Shown here piece by piece: positions 27,777 through 35,875 of a stretch of 64,000 nucleotides of DNA (its first letter is position 1; the number at the start of each line of letters is the position of its first letter). The notes beneath the pieces are model-generated. The model was not told the origin of the DNA and did no database searches. It saw nothing but the letters and a program-made list of their open reading frames with translations. The position numbers and the translations under genes are program-made. This DNA comes from Roseateles noduli (GTDB lineage Bacteria > Pseudomonadota > Gammaproteobacteria > Burkholderiales > Burkholderiaceae_C). The stretch spans positions 124,001 through 188,000 of the forward strand of contig NIOE01000014.1 of NCBI GenBank assembly GCA_002205125.1, read 5' to 3'.

Positions 27777-28835
27777 TCAGCGGCGCGCGGCCATGATCTG
27801 GTCGTAGGTGCCGCCGTCGGCGAAGTGCGTCTTGCCGACCTTGGCCCAGCCGCCCAGCGTCTGGTCGACAGTGAACAGCTTGATAGTCGCATAGCGCTTC
27901 TCATGCTTCTTGAAGATGGCGGCGTCGCGCGGGCGGAAGTTGTTCTGCGCGATGATTTCCTGGCCTTCCGGCGTCCACAGGAAGTCGAGGTAGGCCTTGG
28001 CCAGCGCGGCGGATCCGCGCTTGGCGGCGACCTTGTCGACCACCGCGACCGGCGCGTCGGCTTCGATCGAGATGCTGGGCGCGACGACCTCGAAGTTGCC
28101 CTTGCCGAATTCGTTCTCGATCAGCTCGGCTTCCGACTCGAAGGTCAGCAGCACGTCGCCGATGCCGCGTTGCGTGAAGGTGGTGGTCGCGCCGCGGCCG
28201 CCGCCGTCCAGCACCGGCACGTTGGCCAGCACCTTGGAGACGAAGTCCTTGGCCTGCGCGTCCGTGCCGCCCTTGGCGATGACGCTGCCCCACGCGGCCA
28301 GGTAGCCGTAGCGGCCGTTGCCGGTCACCTTGGGGTTGGGGATGATCACCGAGATGCCGGGACGCGCCAGGTCGGCCCAGTCCTTGATGCCCTTCGGGTT
28401 GCCCTTGCGGACCAGGAACAGCATCGTCGAGCTGTAGGGCGCGGCGGCGTTCGGGAACTTGCTGCGCCAGTCGGCGCCGGTCAGGCCCTTCTCGGCCAGC
28501 GTGTCGACGTCGGTGGCCTGGTTCATCGTGACCACGTCGGCTTCCAGGCCGCCGATCACCGAACCGATCTGCTTGGACGAGCCGCCGTGCGACTGGTTCA
28601 CCGTGATCGTCTGGCCGGTCTTGGCCTTGTACGAGGCGACGAAGGCCGGATTGATCTGCTTGTAGAGCTCGCGCGCCACGTCGTAGGAGACGTTGAGCAG
28701 CGTGGTCGGCTGGTCGGCCGCGGTCGCCAGCATCGACGAACCCAGCAGCGGCACCGCCGCGGCCAGCATCAGCGCCTGGCGGCGCGAAGCGGAGAACAGG
28801 GAGCGGGCGTTCTGGTGAGCGTTGTTCTGGGTCAT
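27777..28835 (-). CDS. cysP: sulfate ABC transporter substrate-binding protein, operon copy
   Basis: Periplasmic sulfate/thiosulfate-binding protein, 352 residues, first gene of the sulfate importer operon. The signal peptide contains ASRRQALMLAAAVPLLGSSM with cleavage after ATAA, and the paired arginines could allow Tat export. Hallmarks: LLNVSYDVARELYKQINPAF, QSHGGSSKQIGSVIGGLEAD, VRKGNPKGIKDWADLARPG, GGRGATTTFTQRGIGDVLLT and the closing GGTYDQIMAARR. It is similar throughout to the solitary copy at 17723-18757. The name sbp would be equally valid, since the two families cannot be separated by eye. A palindrome at 28940-28960 precedes it. Confidence 0.94.
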   Translation of the reverse strand: MTQNNAHQNARSLFSASRRQALMLAAAVPLLGSSMLATAADQPTTLLNVSYDVARELYKQINPAFVASYKAKTGQTITVNQSHGGSSKQIGSVIGGLEADVVTMNQATDVDTLAEKGLTGADWRSKFPNAAAPYSSTMLFLVRKGNPKGIKDWADLARPGISVIIPNPKVTGNGRYGYLAAWGSVIAKGGTDAQAKDFVSKVLANVPVLDGGGRGATTTFTQRGIGDVLLTFESEAELIENEFGKGNFEVVAPSISIEADAPVAVVDKVAAKRGSAALAKAYLDFLWTPEGQEIIAQNNFRPRDAAIFKKHEKRYATIKLFTVDQTLGGWAKVGKTHFADGGTYDQIMAARR

Positions 28836-29394
28836 GGCGGACAGGGCAAGCAGGCGTGGGCCGGCGACGTTGAAGGTCGGGCTGCGAAGCTTGCCAAACA
28901 GTCCTTATTCCAGGAACGATTGTTTGGGCATTTGCTTATCTCGCATAACGCATATGCGAGCAGCGCAGAAGGCCGGGACAGATGAAAAGCGCCAGGACCG
29001 CGATCGGACACCGCCGGAAGCGCCTCCCCCAAGACCCCGAGGGCGGCCCCCGGTCGCGACCTGGGCTCTCACCATGCCTTCCCGGCGGCCGTACTGCCGC
29101 CGCCGGCGGGGGCGACATGGGCGCGCCCCGTGGAACGGAGTCTGGGCGCGCGCGGCGCGTCTCGCCAATGCGCAATGGGCGCAAGCTGCTGCGGGACCGT
29201 CATATGCCGGAAGAGGCAAGGCCTGACGCCGTCGGCCGCCGTGCCGTTCCCCTGGGGAACTGCGGTCGTTCCCCCTCAAGGGCGACCCGGGTGGCGTCCT
29301 GTGGACAACTCGGATAGTCTGGTGCCTCGAAGGCGCGGCGGCAGTGCGGCCGCGCAGGGAGAGAACAACATCGGAAGAGCGAGGAACCGCCTCC
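28836..29394. other. intergenic gap between cysP and the GAF gene
   Basis: About 560 bases between divergent genes. The part near cysP holds the regulatory palindrome listed separately. The middle, 29000-29250, is very GC-rich with an imperfect hairpin (GCCGCCGGCGG region near 29097-29112). No convincing small gene or RNA was seen. A lone TGTGGACAA occurs at 29300-29308. Confidence 0.5.
28932..28960. promoter_or_regulatory. palindrome plus TTGCTTATC upstream of cysP
   Basis: TTGCTTATC (28932-28940) abuts a perfect eight-base inverted repeat, CTCGCATA-N5-TATGCGAG (28940-28960), about 100 bases before the cysP start. The position suits a CysB-type activator site for the sulfate importer operon. 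Identity of the binding protein is inferred from the LysR gene at the operon's end. Confidence 0.5.
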
Positions 29395-29898
29395 ATGATG
29401 AATGCCCCGATTCCCGACAACGAAGCCGACCGGCTCCAGGCGCTGCGCGAGCTGCTGATCCTGGACACGCCGCCCGAGGAGCGCTTCGATCGCATCGTCG
29501 AGTTCGCCGCCGAGGAATTCGGCGTGCCGATCGCGTTGATCAGCCTGGTGGACGACAACCGCCAGTGGTTCAAGGCGCGCTTCGGCCTGGCGGTCTGCGA
29601 GACCGACCGCAAGAGCAGCTTCTGCGGCCACGCGATCCACGTCTCCGAAGTGATGGTGGTGGAGGACGCGACGCTGGATCCGCGCTTCGCGGACAACCCG
29701 ATGGTGCTGGGCGATCCCAAGATCCGCTTCTATGCGGGTGCGCCACTGGAGATCCGCCCGGGGGTGCGCATCGGCACCTTGTGCCTGATCGACCGGCGAC
29801 GGCGCACGCTGGACCAGACCGACCTGGCCATCCTGATGAGCCTGCGGGACCTCGCGGTCTCGGAGTTGCAGGGACAGACCGTCGAGGAGGGCCAGTGA
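29395..29898 (+). CDS. stand-alone GAF-domain protein
   Basis: A 167-residue protein made almost entirely of one GAF domain. The family signature is complete: DRLQALRELLILDTPPEERF, then IVEFAAEEFGVPIALISLVD, RQWFKARFGL, SFCGHAIH, VVEDATLDPRFADNPMV and IGTLCLIDRRRR. Such domains bind small ligands or redox cues and normally sit in front of kinases or cyclases, but here nothing follows. ATG 29395 is preceded by GAGGAA. The receiver gene starts on its stop codon (TGATG), so the two are coupled. Confidence 0.85.
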   Translation: MMNAPIPDNEADRLQALRELLILDTPPEERFDRIVEFAAEEFGVPIALISLVDDNRQWFKARFGLAVCETDRKSSFCGHAIHVSEVMVVEDATLDPRFADNPMVLGDPKIRFYAGAPLEIRPGVRIGTLCLIDRRRRTLDQTDLAILMSLRDLAVSELQGQTVEEGQ

Positions 29899-30305
29899 TG
29901 CCGGGAACGCAACGACACCTGCTGCTGGTCGATCCGCACTCGCTGTTCCGGCGCACCGTCGCGATGGTGGCGCGTCAGCTGAACATCGCGGAGGTGCATG
30001 AAGCGAGCAGCCTCGAGGCGGCCCATCGGCTGCTGGAAACCCAGCCGATGGACGGGCTGCTGCTGGACATCGGCCAGGGGCTGGACGCGCTCGCGCTGTT
30101 GCAGAGCGTGCGGGCCGGCGCGCTGCGCTGCCCGGCGGGAACGCCCGTCGCGCTGACCGCGGAGGCCTGCGACCTGTCCACCGCGCAGCTCTACAAGGAG
30201 CTCGACGTGCGGCGGATCATGCTCAAGCCGTTCAAGGTGAAGACGGCGCTGGAAGTGATCCAGGATCTGGCGAAGCCGGCTGCGCCTCCCGGCGCGCCGC
30301 ACTAG
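29898..30305 (+). CDS. single-domain response-regulator receiver
   Basis: A 135-residue CheY-like receiver with no output domain. The acidic pocket is at LLLVDPHSLF, the phospho-acceptor aspartate in GLLLDIGQG, the Thr/Ser in PVALTAEA and the conserved lysine in IMLKPFKV. GGAGG sits upstream of ATG 29898, and the start overlaps the GAF gene's stop. No histidine kinase is nearby, so its phosphodonor is unknown. It may relay the GAF protein's signal to another system in trans. Confidence 0.85.
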   Translation: MPGTQRHLLLVDPHSLFRRTVAMVARQLNIAEVHEASSLEAAHRLLETQPMDGLLLDIGQGLDALALLQSVRAGALRCPAGTPVALTAEACDLSTAQLYKELDVRRIMLKPFKVKTALEVIQDLAKPAAPPGAPH

Positions 30306-30318
30306 CACCGTCAGCGGC

Positions 30319-31131
30319 TCATTCCACCCAGTGCTGGGCCACCCACGGCGGCGGCAGCACGAAGCTGCGCAGGTGGCGCCAGCGGTGCTTCACGCCGCCG
30401 GCGAACGCGGCGCGGAAGTGATCCCACGGCTTCTCGTGCGGCGGGTCCTGCGTGTTCCAGCGACCCAGCAGCACGTCCGCCGGATTCGGTCCGCCGGGGA
30501 AGGTCACGATGCGTGCGCCCGCGGGCAGGCGCGCCGGCTTGAAGTAGCGCAGCGGGAAAGCCGGCAGGCAGTGCAGGCGGAAATGCCGCGTCCACAGGTG
30601 CGGCCAGAACTTGATGCCGCCCGGCACCGACGCCGTCACCCAGTGCTGCTCGAAGCGGTGCTTGTCGGCGACCGCCTGCGGGTTGGCGCGGAAGTTCTCG
30701 ATGATGTGCGGGTACTTGCCCACCGGGAAGCGGAACACCGAGGTCTGACCCAGGCGCTGCATCGGCTTGGCCCAGTTGCGGGCCAGGATCACGTCGTCCG
30801 GGTGGCCGTGCGAGAAGTAGCCGTCGATGTTGTCGACGATCACCGAGTCCAGGTCGACGAACAGCACCGGACCCGACAGGCCGGTCTTCTCGCCCATGTC
30901 GGCGCTCCACATCACCAGCTTGCGCCACTTGCCCAGCGACTTCTTGGGCCACTCGCAGCCCAGCTCGGGCAGGTCGTAGGCGTCGACCTCGGGGCGCAGG
31001 CCTTCGGCGTTGTCGGTCAGGCAGACCAGGCGGAACTCGCCGGTGATGTGCCGGCGCAGCATGCCGTACAGCCGGTTGACGTACTCAGGGCCGTAGGCGG
31101 TTCCCCACTTGACGCAGATGACTTGTTTCAT
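30319..31131 (-). CDS. putative glycosyltransferase
   Basis: A 270-residue cytoplasmic protein that resembles nucleotide-sugar-dependent glycosyltransferases with a GT-A fold. The core is QVICVKWGTAYGPEYVNRLY, LVCLTDNAEGL and VLFVDLDSVIVDNID, where DLD is the likely DxD metal site. A glycan or lipid acceptor cannot be inferred. ATG 31131 is chosen over an in-frame GTG at 31143 because AGAGGTGGGG lies at proper distance. It converges on the receiver gene with 13 bases between stops and is divergent from tauD. No other polysaccharide genes are nearby. Confidence 0.7.
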   Translation of the reverse strand: MKQVICVKWGTAYGPEYVNRLYGMLRRHITGEFRLVCLTDNAEGLRPEVDAYDLPELGCEWPKKSLGKWRKLVMWSADMGEKTGLSGPVLFVDLDSVIVDNIDGYFSHGHPDDVILARNWAKPMQRLGQTSVFRFPVGKYPHIIENFRANPQAVADKHRFEQHWVTASVPGGIKFWPHLWTRHFRLHCLPAFPLRYFKPARLPAGARIVTFPGGPNPADVLLGRWNTQDPPHEKPWDHFRAAFAGGVKHRWRHLRSFVLPPPWVAQHWVE

Positions 31132-31382
31132 GGGGTTCCCCACCTCTGGTTGTTATCCCTCTTGTTCGGGGAAGGACATCACTATACGCATGCACTTGTA
31201 AACGAATTGCAAACGGGGTATTCCGCCTGGTGACGCTTGGCATCTAGGGATTGCGTCGACCTCGTCCATCAGGGTCGCCCCTGGATCACCTCGGTGCCGT
31301 GCGTCCGATATTCGGTTTCCGCGCTTGGACATGCCGTCAGCTTCGTTCCGGCGAGGAAGACGGGTGCCTAGAGTCGGCGACC

Positions 31383-32312
31383 ATGACAGCCCTCGCCCCG
31401 CCCCTTCCCGCAGCTGTTCCGGTGCCCGCCTCCGCCGCGTACACCGATGCGCCGTCGCAGCACTTCGAGATCAACGCCTTCGATGAGCCGCTCGGCGCCG
31501 AAGTCGTGGGGCTGGACCTGAGGCAGCCGCTGAACGACGCCGACTTCGCCCGCCTTCACCGCGCGCACCTGGACCACCACGTCCTGGTGTTCCGCGACCA
31601 GCGCATCACGCCGGCGCAGCACATCGCGTTCAGCCGGCGCTGGGGGCCGCTGCAGATCCACGTGCTGCGCAACTTCCAGCTGGCCGGCCATCCGGAGATC
31701 CTGCAGGTGTCCAACGTGCGCGATGCGCAGGGGCAACCTGTCGGGCTGGGCGACGCCGGGCAGTACTGGCACTCGGACCTCTCGTACAAGGAGCGCCCCA
31801 GCCTGGGCTCGCTGCTGCACGCGCAGGAACTGCCGGCCGAAGGCGGCGACACGCTGTTCGCCAACCAGCATCACGCCTACGACGGCCTGCCGCTGGCGCT
31901 GAAGACGGCGATCGCCGGCAAGCGCGCGGAGCACAGCTACCTCGCGAAGTACGAGGAGCTGCGCGCGCGCAACCCGTGGCGGCCGAAGCTGACACCCGAG
32001 CAGATCGCCGAAGTGAAGCCGGCCTCGCAGCCGATCGTGCGCACGCATCCGGAGACGGGTCGTCGAGCGCTCTTCGTCAGCGAACACTTCACGACGCGCG
32101 TGCTCGACGTGCCGGAGGACGAGAGCCGCGACCTGCTCGACCAGCTCTTCGAGCACAGCAGCCGCAAGAGCATCGTCTACCGCCACAAGTGGCTGCCTCA
32201 TGACCTCGTGTTCTGGGACAACCGTTCGCTGCTTCACCTGGCGACGGGCTGCCCGGACCACCTGCGTCGACACCTCTACCGCACCACCATCGAAGGCGAC
32301 CTTCCCGCATGA
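31383..32312 (+). CDS. tauD: TauD/TfdA-family alpha-ketoglutarate dioxygenase
   Basis: Fe(II)/2-oxoglutarate dioxygenase, 309 residues, that releases sulfite from taurine or a similar sulfonate. The iron ligands are in YWHSDLSY (His, Asp) and a distal histidine in RSLLHLATG. The motif FSRRWGPLQIHVLRN and the 2OG-binding arginine near RRHLYRTTI fit the family. It is the first gene of a four-gene operon with an ABC importer whose binding protein gene overlaps it (ATGA at 32309-32312). Taurine is the default substrate, but other alkylsulfonates are equally possible. Confidence 0.85.
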   Translation: MTALAPPLPAAVPVPASAAYTDAPSQHFEINAFDEPLGAEVVGLDLRQPLNDADFARLHRAHLDHHVLVFRDQRITPAQHIAFSRRWGPLQIHVLRNFQLAGHPEILQVSNVRDAQGQPVGLGDAGQYWHSDLSYKERPSLGSLLHAQELPAEGGDTLFANQHHAYDGLPLALKTAIAGKRAEHSYLAKYEELRARNPWRPKLTPEQIAEVKPASQPIVRTHPETGRRALFVSEHFTTRVLDVPEDESRDLLDQLFEHSSRKSIVYRHKWLPHDLVFWDNRSLLHLATGCPDHLRRHLYRTTIEGDLPA

Positions 32313-33331
32313 AACCCCACCGCCCCGCTCTCCTGAAATCCCTGCTCACGGGCGCGCTGGCGGCCGGGTTGTCGCTGTCGACGCTCTCCGCGCACGCGGA
32401 AGGCAAGATCCGCATCGCCGAGCAGTTCGGCATCGTCTACCTGCTGCTGAACGTCGCGCAGGATCAGCAACTGATCGAGAAACACGGCAAGGCTGCGGGC
32501 GTCGACATCCAGGTCGAGCGCGTGCAGCTCTCCGGCGGCCCGGCGATCAACGAGGCGCTGCTGTCCGGCAGCATCGACATCGCCGGCGCGGGCGTGGGTC
32601 CGCTGCTGACGCTGTGGGACAAGACGCAGGGCAGGCAGAACGTGCGCGGCATCGCGTCGCTGGGCAACTTCCCGTACTACCTGACCAGCAGCAACCCCGC
32701 CGTCAAGACCATCGACGACTTCGGCGACAAGGACCGCATCGCGCTGCCGGCGGTGGGCGTGTCGGTGCAGTCGCGCATCCTGCAGCTGGCCTCGGCCAAG
32801 CGCTGGGGCGACGCGCAGTTCAACAAGCTGGACCGGCTGCAGGTCGCCTTGCCGCATCCGGAAGCGACGGCCGCGCTGATCAAGGGCGGCACCGAGATCA
32901 ACGCGCACTTCGGCAACCCGCCGTTCCAGGAGCAGGGCCTGGCGGGCAACCCGAACGTCCACATCGTGCTGAACAGCTACGAGGTGCTGGGCGGCCCGGC
33001 GTCGGCGACGGTGCTGTACACGACGGAGAAGTTCCGGCGCGACAACCCGAAGACCTACAAGGCCTTCATCGGCGCGCTGGCCGAGGCGGCGGACTTCATC
33101 TCGAAGAACCCGGAGCGCTCGGCGGACATCTACATCAAGAACGAGAATTCGAAGGTGCCGAAGGAGCTGCTGCTCAAGGTGATCAAGAACCCGGAAGTGC
33201 AGTTCAAGATCACGCCACAGAACACCTTCGCGCTGGCGACCTTCATGCATCGCATCGGCGCGATCAAGAACAAGCCGGCGTCGGCGAAGGATTACTTCTT
33301 CGACGACCCGCACAACGCGGCCGGCAGCTGA
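32309..33331 (+). CDS. sulfonate-type ABC transporter substrate-binding protein
   Basis: Periplasmic binding protein of the SsuA/TauA/NMT1 class, 340 residues. The signal peptide ends at SAHAEGK. The mature part begins IRIAEQFGIVYLLLNVAQDQ, then VQLSGGPAINEALLSGSIDI AGAG in the expected order. It starts inside the tauD stop codon and is followed two bases later by the ATPase gene. It should deliver sulfonates to the importer whose permease is at 34265. The split between taurine and alkanesulfonate cannot be made by eye. Confidence 0.85.
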   Translation: MKPHRPALLKSLLTGALAAGLSLSTLSAHAEGKIRIAEQFGIVYLLLNVAQDQQLIEKHGKAAGVDIQVERVQLSGGPAINEALLSGSIDIAGAGVGPLLTLWDKTQGRQNVRGIASLGNFPYYLTSSNPAVKTIDDFGDKDRIALPAVGVSVQSRILQLASAKRWGDAQFNKLDRLQVALPHPEATAALIKGGTEINAHFGNPPFQEQGLAGNPNVHIVLNSYEVLGGPASATVLYTTEKFRRDNPKTYKAFIGALAEAADFISKNPERSADIYIKNENSKVPKELLLKVIKNPEVQFKITPQNTFALATFMHRIGAIKNKPASAKDYFFDDPHNAAGS

Positions 33332-33333
33332 GC

Positions 33334-34254
33334 ATGAGCGCGGTGCTGGAGCAGCTCGACTCGGTGCCCGCCTTCGGGGCGTGCGAGGCCTGCGACGCGG
33401 GCAGAGGCGAGGGGGGCGCGCTCCCGCTGGAGCGCCAGGCACGCTTGCGGGTCGACGGCGTCAGCCTCGACTACAGGAGCGATCGCGGCGTGGTCCGCGC
33501 GACGCACCGCGTCGGCTTCGACGTGCTGCCGTCGGAGCGCTTCGTGCTGCTCGGCGCCTCGGGTTGCGGGAAGTCCTCGCTGCTGAAGGCGGTCGGCGGT
33601 TTCGTCACGCCGGCGGAAGGACACATCCTCGTCGACGGCAAGCCGGTGAGCGGCCCAGGGCCGGACCGCATCGCGGTGTTCCAGGAATTCGACCAGCTGC
33701 CGCCGTGGAAGACGGTGCTGGAGAACGTCGCGTTCCCGCTGGTGGCATCGGGGACGGCATCGCGCAAGCAGGCGCTGGAGCGGGCGCGGGACTGGCTGTC
33801 GCGCGTGGGGCTGAGCGACTTCGCATCGGCGTATCCGCACCAGCTGTCCGGCGGGATGAAGCAGCGCGTCGCGATCGCGCGCGCGTTGGCGATGAAGCCG
33901 CGCGTGCTGCTGATGGACGAGCCGTTCGCGGCGCTCGACGCGCTGACGCGCCGGCGCATGCAGGACGAGTTGCTCGCGCTGTGGGAACAGGAGCGCTTCA
34001 CGCTGCTCTTCGTGACCCATTCGATCGAGGAAGCGCTGATCGTGGGGCATCGGGTGCTGGTGCTGTCGCCGCATCCGGGACGGGTGCGGGCGGAGCTGAA
34101 CGCGCAAGGTCTGACGCAGGCGCAGCGTGCCGCGCAGGCGCAGCGCATCGAGCACCTGCTCTTCGGCGATGAGCCGATCGCGGAGTCGACGGCTGCGGCT
34201 GCGGCGAATGCCGCCACCACGACGGCTGTTTCTGCCGCTGTGGCCCTGAACTGA
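33334..34254 (+). CDS. sulfonate-type ABC transporter ATPase
   Basis: TauB/SsuB-like ATP-binding subunit, 306 residues. Walker A GASGCGKSS, Q-loop AVFQEFDQLPPWKTVLENV, signature LSGGMKQRVAIARAL, Walker B VLLMDEPFAALD and FVTHSIEEAL are intact. LPPWKTVLENV is a hallmark of the nitrate/sulfonate ATPase group. The first 30 residues are an unusual extension with three cysteines/acidic residues (FGACEACDAGRGEGG), and the C-terminal 30 are Ala/Thr-rich. The gene starts two bases after the binding protein stop, within the tauD operon. Confidence 0.88.
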   Translation: MSAVLEQLDSVPAFGACEACDAGRGEGGALPLERQARLRVDGVSLDYRSDRGVVRATHRVGFDVLPSERFVLLGASGCGKSSLLKAVGGFVTPAEGHILVDGKPVSGPGPDRIAVFQEFDQLPPWKTVLENVAFPLVASGTASRKQALERARDWLSRVGLSDFASAYPHQLSGGMKQRVAIARALAMKPRVLLMDEPFAALDALTRRRMQDELLALWEQERFTLLFVTHSIEEALIVGHRVLVLSPHPGRVRAELNAQGLTQAQRAAQAQRIEHLLFGDEPIAESTAAAAANAATTTAVSAAVALN

Positions 34255-34264
34255 GGATTCACCG

Positions 34265-35155
34265 ATGACCGTCACCGTGCTGCCGACGCAGCGGCCGCTC
34301 GATCCGCCCCTGCGCGCCGAGCGCGAGGAAACGCTCGCCGACTACGTGCCGGTACAGGTGGCATCGACGCCGCTGTGGCGGCGCGCACTGGATTCGAGCG
34401 CATGGCGCCAGGCTGCGTTGCTGGCGTTGCTGGCCACGCTCTGGGAAATCGCGGCACGAGCGGCGGACAACGATCTGCTGTTCCCCTCGTTCGTCTCCGC
34501 GGCGCGGGCGCTGTGGGAAGGCTTGTACGGCGGCGAACTGCTGGTGCGCGCGGGGATCTCGCTGAAGCTGCTGTTGCAGGGCTACGCGCTGGGCGTGGTG
34601 CTCGCGCTCGGACTGACCGCGCTGGCGACCTCGTCGCGCTGGGGCCGGGACCTGCTGTCGAGCCTGACGGCGATGTTCAACCCGCTGCCGGCGATCGCCT
34701 TGCTGCCGCTGGCGCTCCTGTGGTTCGGACTGGGTTCGGGGAGCTTGATCTTCGTGCTTGTGCACGCGGTGCTGTGGCCGCTGGCCTTGGCGGCATCGGC
34801 GGGTTTCTCGTCCGTGCCGGAGACGCTGCGCATGGCGGGCCGCAACTACGGACTCACGGGACCGCGCTACGTCGCGCAAATCCTGCTGCCGGCGGCGCTG
34901 CCGTCGATCCTGTCAGGGCTGCGCGTCGGCTGGGCCTTCGCGTGGCGGACCCTGATCGCCGCCGAGCTGTTCTTCGGCGCGTCCTCCGGCCAGGGCGGTC
35001 TGGGCTGGTACATCTTCCAGAACCGCAATGAACTGCAGACCGATCGGGTCTTCGCAGGCCTGGCCTTGGTCATCCTGATCGGATGGCTCGTCGAACGCCT
35101 GGTCTTCAGCACCATCGAGAAGGCGACGGTCACGCGGTGGGGCATGCAGCGGTGA
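34265..35155 (+). CDS. sulfonate-type ABC transporter permease
   Basis: TauC/SsuC-like inner-membrane permease, 296 residues, about six helices after a polar N-terminus. It carries AMFNPLPAIALLPLALLWFG and the ATPase-docking loop AGRNYGLTGPRYVAQILLPA, followed by SGLRVGWAFAWRTLIAAELF, all characteristic. It is the last gene of the tauD operon. Its final 26 bases overlap the 3' end of the convergent vapC gene, an unusual arrangement that leaves no room for a terminator between them. Confidence 0.88.
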   Translation: MTVTVLPTQRPLDPPLRAEREETLADYVPVQVASTPLWRRALDSSAWRQAALLALLATLWEIAARAADNDLLFPSFVSAARALWEGLYGGELLVRAGISLKLLLQGYALGVVLALGLTALATSSRWGRDLLSSLTAMFNPLPAIALLPLALLWFGLGSGSLIFVLVHAVLWPLALAASAGFSSVPETLRMAGRNYGLTGPRYVAQILLPAALPSILSGLRVGWAFAWRTLIAAELFFGASSGQGGLGWYIFQNRNELQTDRVFAGLALVILIGWLVERLVFSTIEKATVTRWGMQR

Positions 35156-35564
35156 GCTCACCCCGATTCGTCCGATCAGTTCTCACCGGTGGCTCTTCGT
35201 GGGAAATGCCCAGCTGCTTGGCCAGCGCCGCCAGGCTCTTGTCGGATGCCCACAACCGGGCTCCAGGGGTCTTCAACGTGGACAGCAGCAGCGACATGTC
35301 GACAAGACCACACCCTTTGCCGAAAGTCTCCTCGTCTTCAATCAGCCGGATCACCTCGTTCACGCTGACCGGCGCGCTTTGATCCAGTTCGTCCAACGTC
35401 GAAAGGGCATTGCCTCGCGGCTGTGGCAACGAGCCGCAGCGCAGTTCGCCAATGATCATCGGGTGAGCGAGCACGACGTCCCTTTCGAGCAATGCCAGCA
35501 ACGCAGGATTGCGACGCCGGAAATGGTCGATCCAGACTGAAGTATCAACAACGACCTTCCTCAT
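35130..35564 (-). CDS. vapC: VapC-like PIN-domain toxin
   Basis: A 144-residue PIN-domain ribonuclease toxin. Active-site acids appear as VVVDTSVWIDHFR (Asp), IGELRCGS (Glu), GLVDMSLLLS (Asp) and LWASDKSLAALA (Asp). It overlaps the antitoxin stop (ATGA at 35561-35564). The C-terminal 15 or so residues (TNRGELTAACPTA) run into the convergent sulfonate permease gene, which suggests that the module inserted next to that gene and recruited a new tail. PIN toxins cut specific tRNA or rRNA sites. Confidence 0.85.
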   Translation of the reverse strand: MRKVVVDTSVWIDHFRRRNPALLALLERDVVLAHPMIIGELRCGSLPQPRGNALSTLDELDQSAPVSVNEVIRLIEDEETFGKGCGLVDMSLLLSTLKTPGARLWASDKSLAALAKQLGISHEEPPVRTDRTNRGELTAACPTA

Positions 35565-35764
35565 TCCCAGCCCTCCGGAGCGTTCAGGGAAGGACGACGG
35601 CGAGGAACATTGGGAAGATCCGGAGCGGTTCCTCCCATATCGGCGAGCCTGAATTGAGCTTGGCGGGCGATGAATGCGCGGAGTGCCGCATTGATGAGAT
35701 CGCGCTCCTCGACGGGCTGGTCGGCGACGGCGAGGGCGCGTTGGTAGAGAGCTTGATCGATCAC
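35561..35764 (-). CDS. vapB: VapB-like antitoxin (COG5450 type)
   Basis: A 67-residue ribbon-helix-helix antitoxin. The pattern IDQALYQRALAVADQPVEER, then DLINAALRAFIARQAQFRLA and LNAPEGWE at the end, is that of the COG5450 VapB group (usual ending PRRR). Start GTG 35764 is chosen because AGGAAG lies four bases upstream and the family begins at this isoleucine; an in-frame GTG at 35827 would add a non-conserved tail. It should neutralise VapC and repress the locus. Base composition is lower in GC than the flanking operons. Confidence 0.8.
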   Translation of the reverse strand: MIDQALYQRALAVADQPVEERDLINAALRAFIARQAQFRLADMGGTAPDLPNVPRRRPSLNAPEGWE

Positions 35765-35875
35765 GGTCTTCCTTTGCGGGATTTGCTTCGAGGTGTTGTC
35801 ACCGAAACCGTTCCAGTGACTCGACACACACCTCGAATCGCGAAGTTGCTAGGTTGATCCCATCGCCCTCTTCCG

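Noticed and set aside
29300-29308. Single TGTGGACAA DnaA-box-like word
   Set aside because: It is alone, without trios, AT-rich DNA or further boxes, so chance is the simplest explanation.
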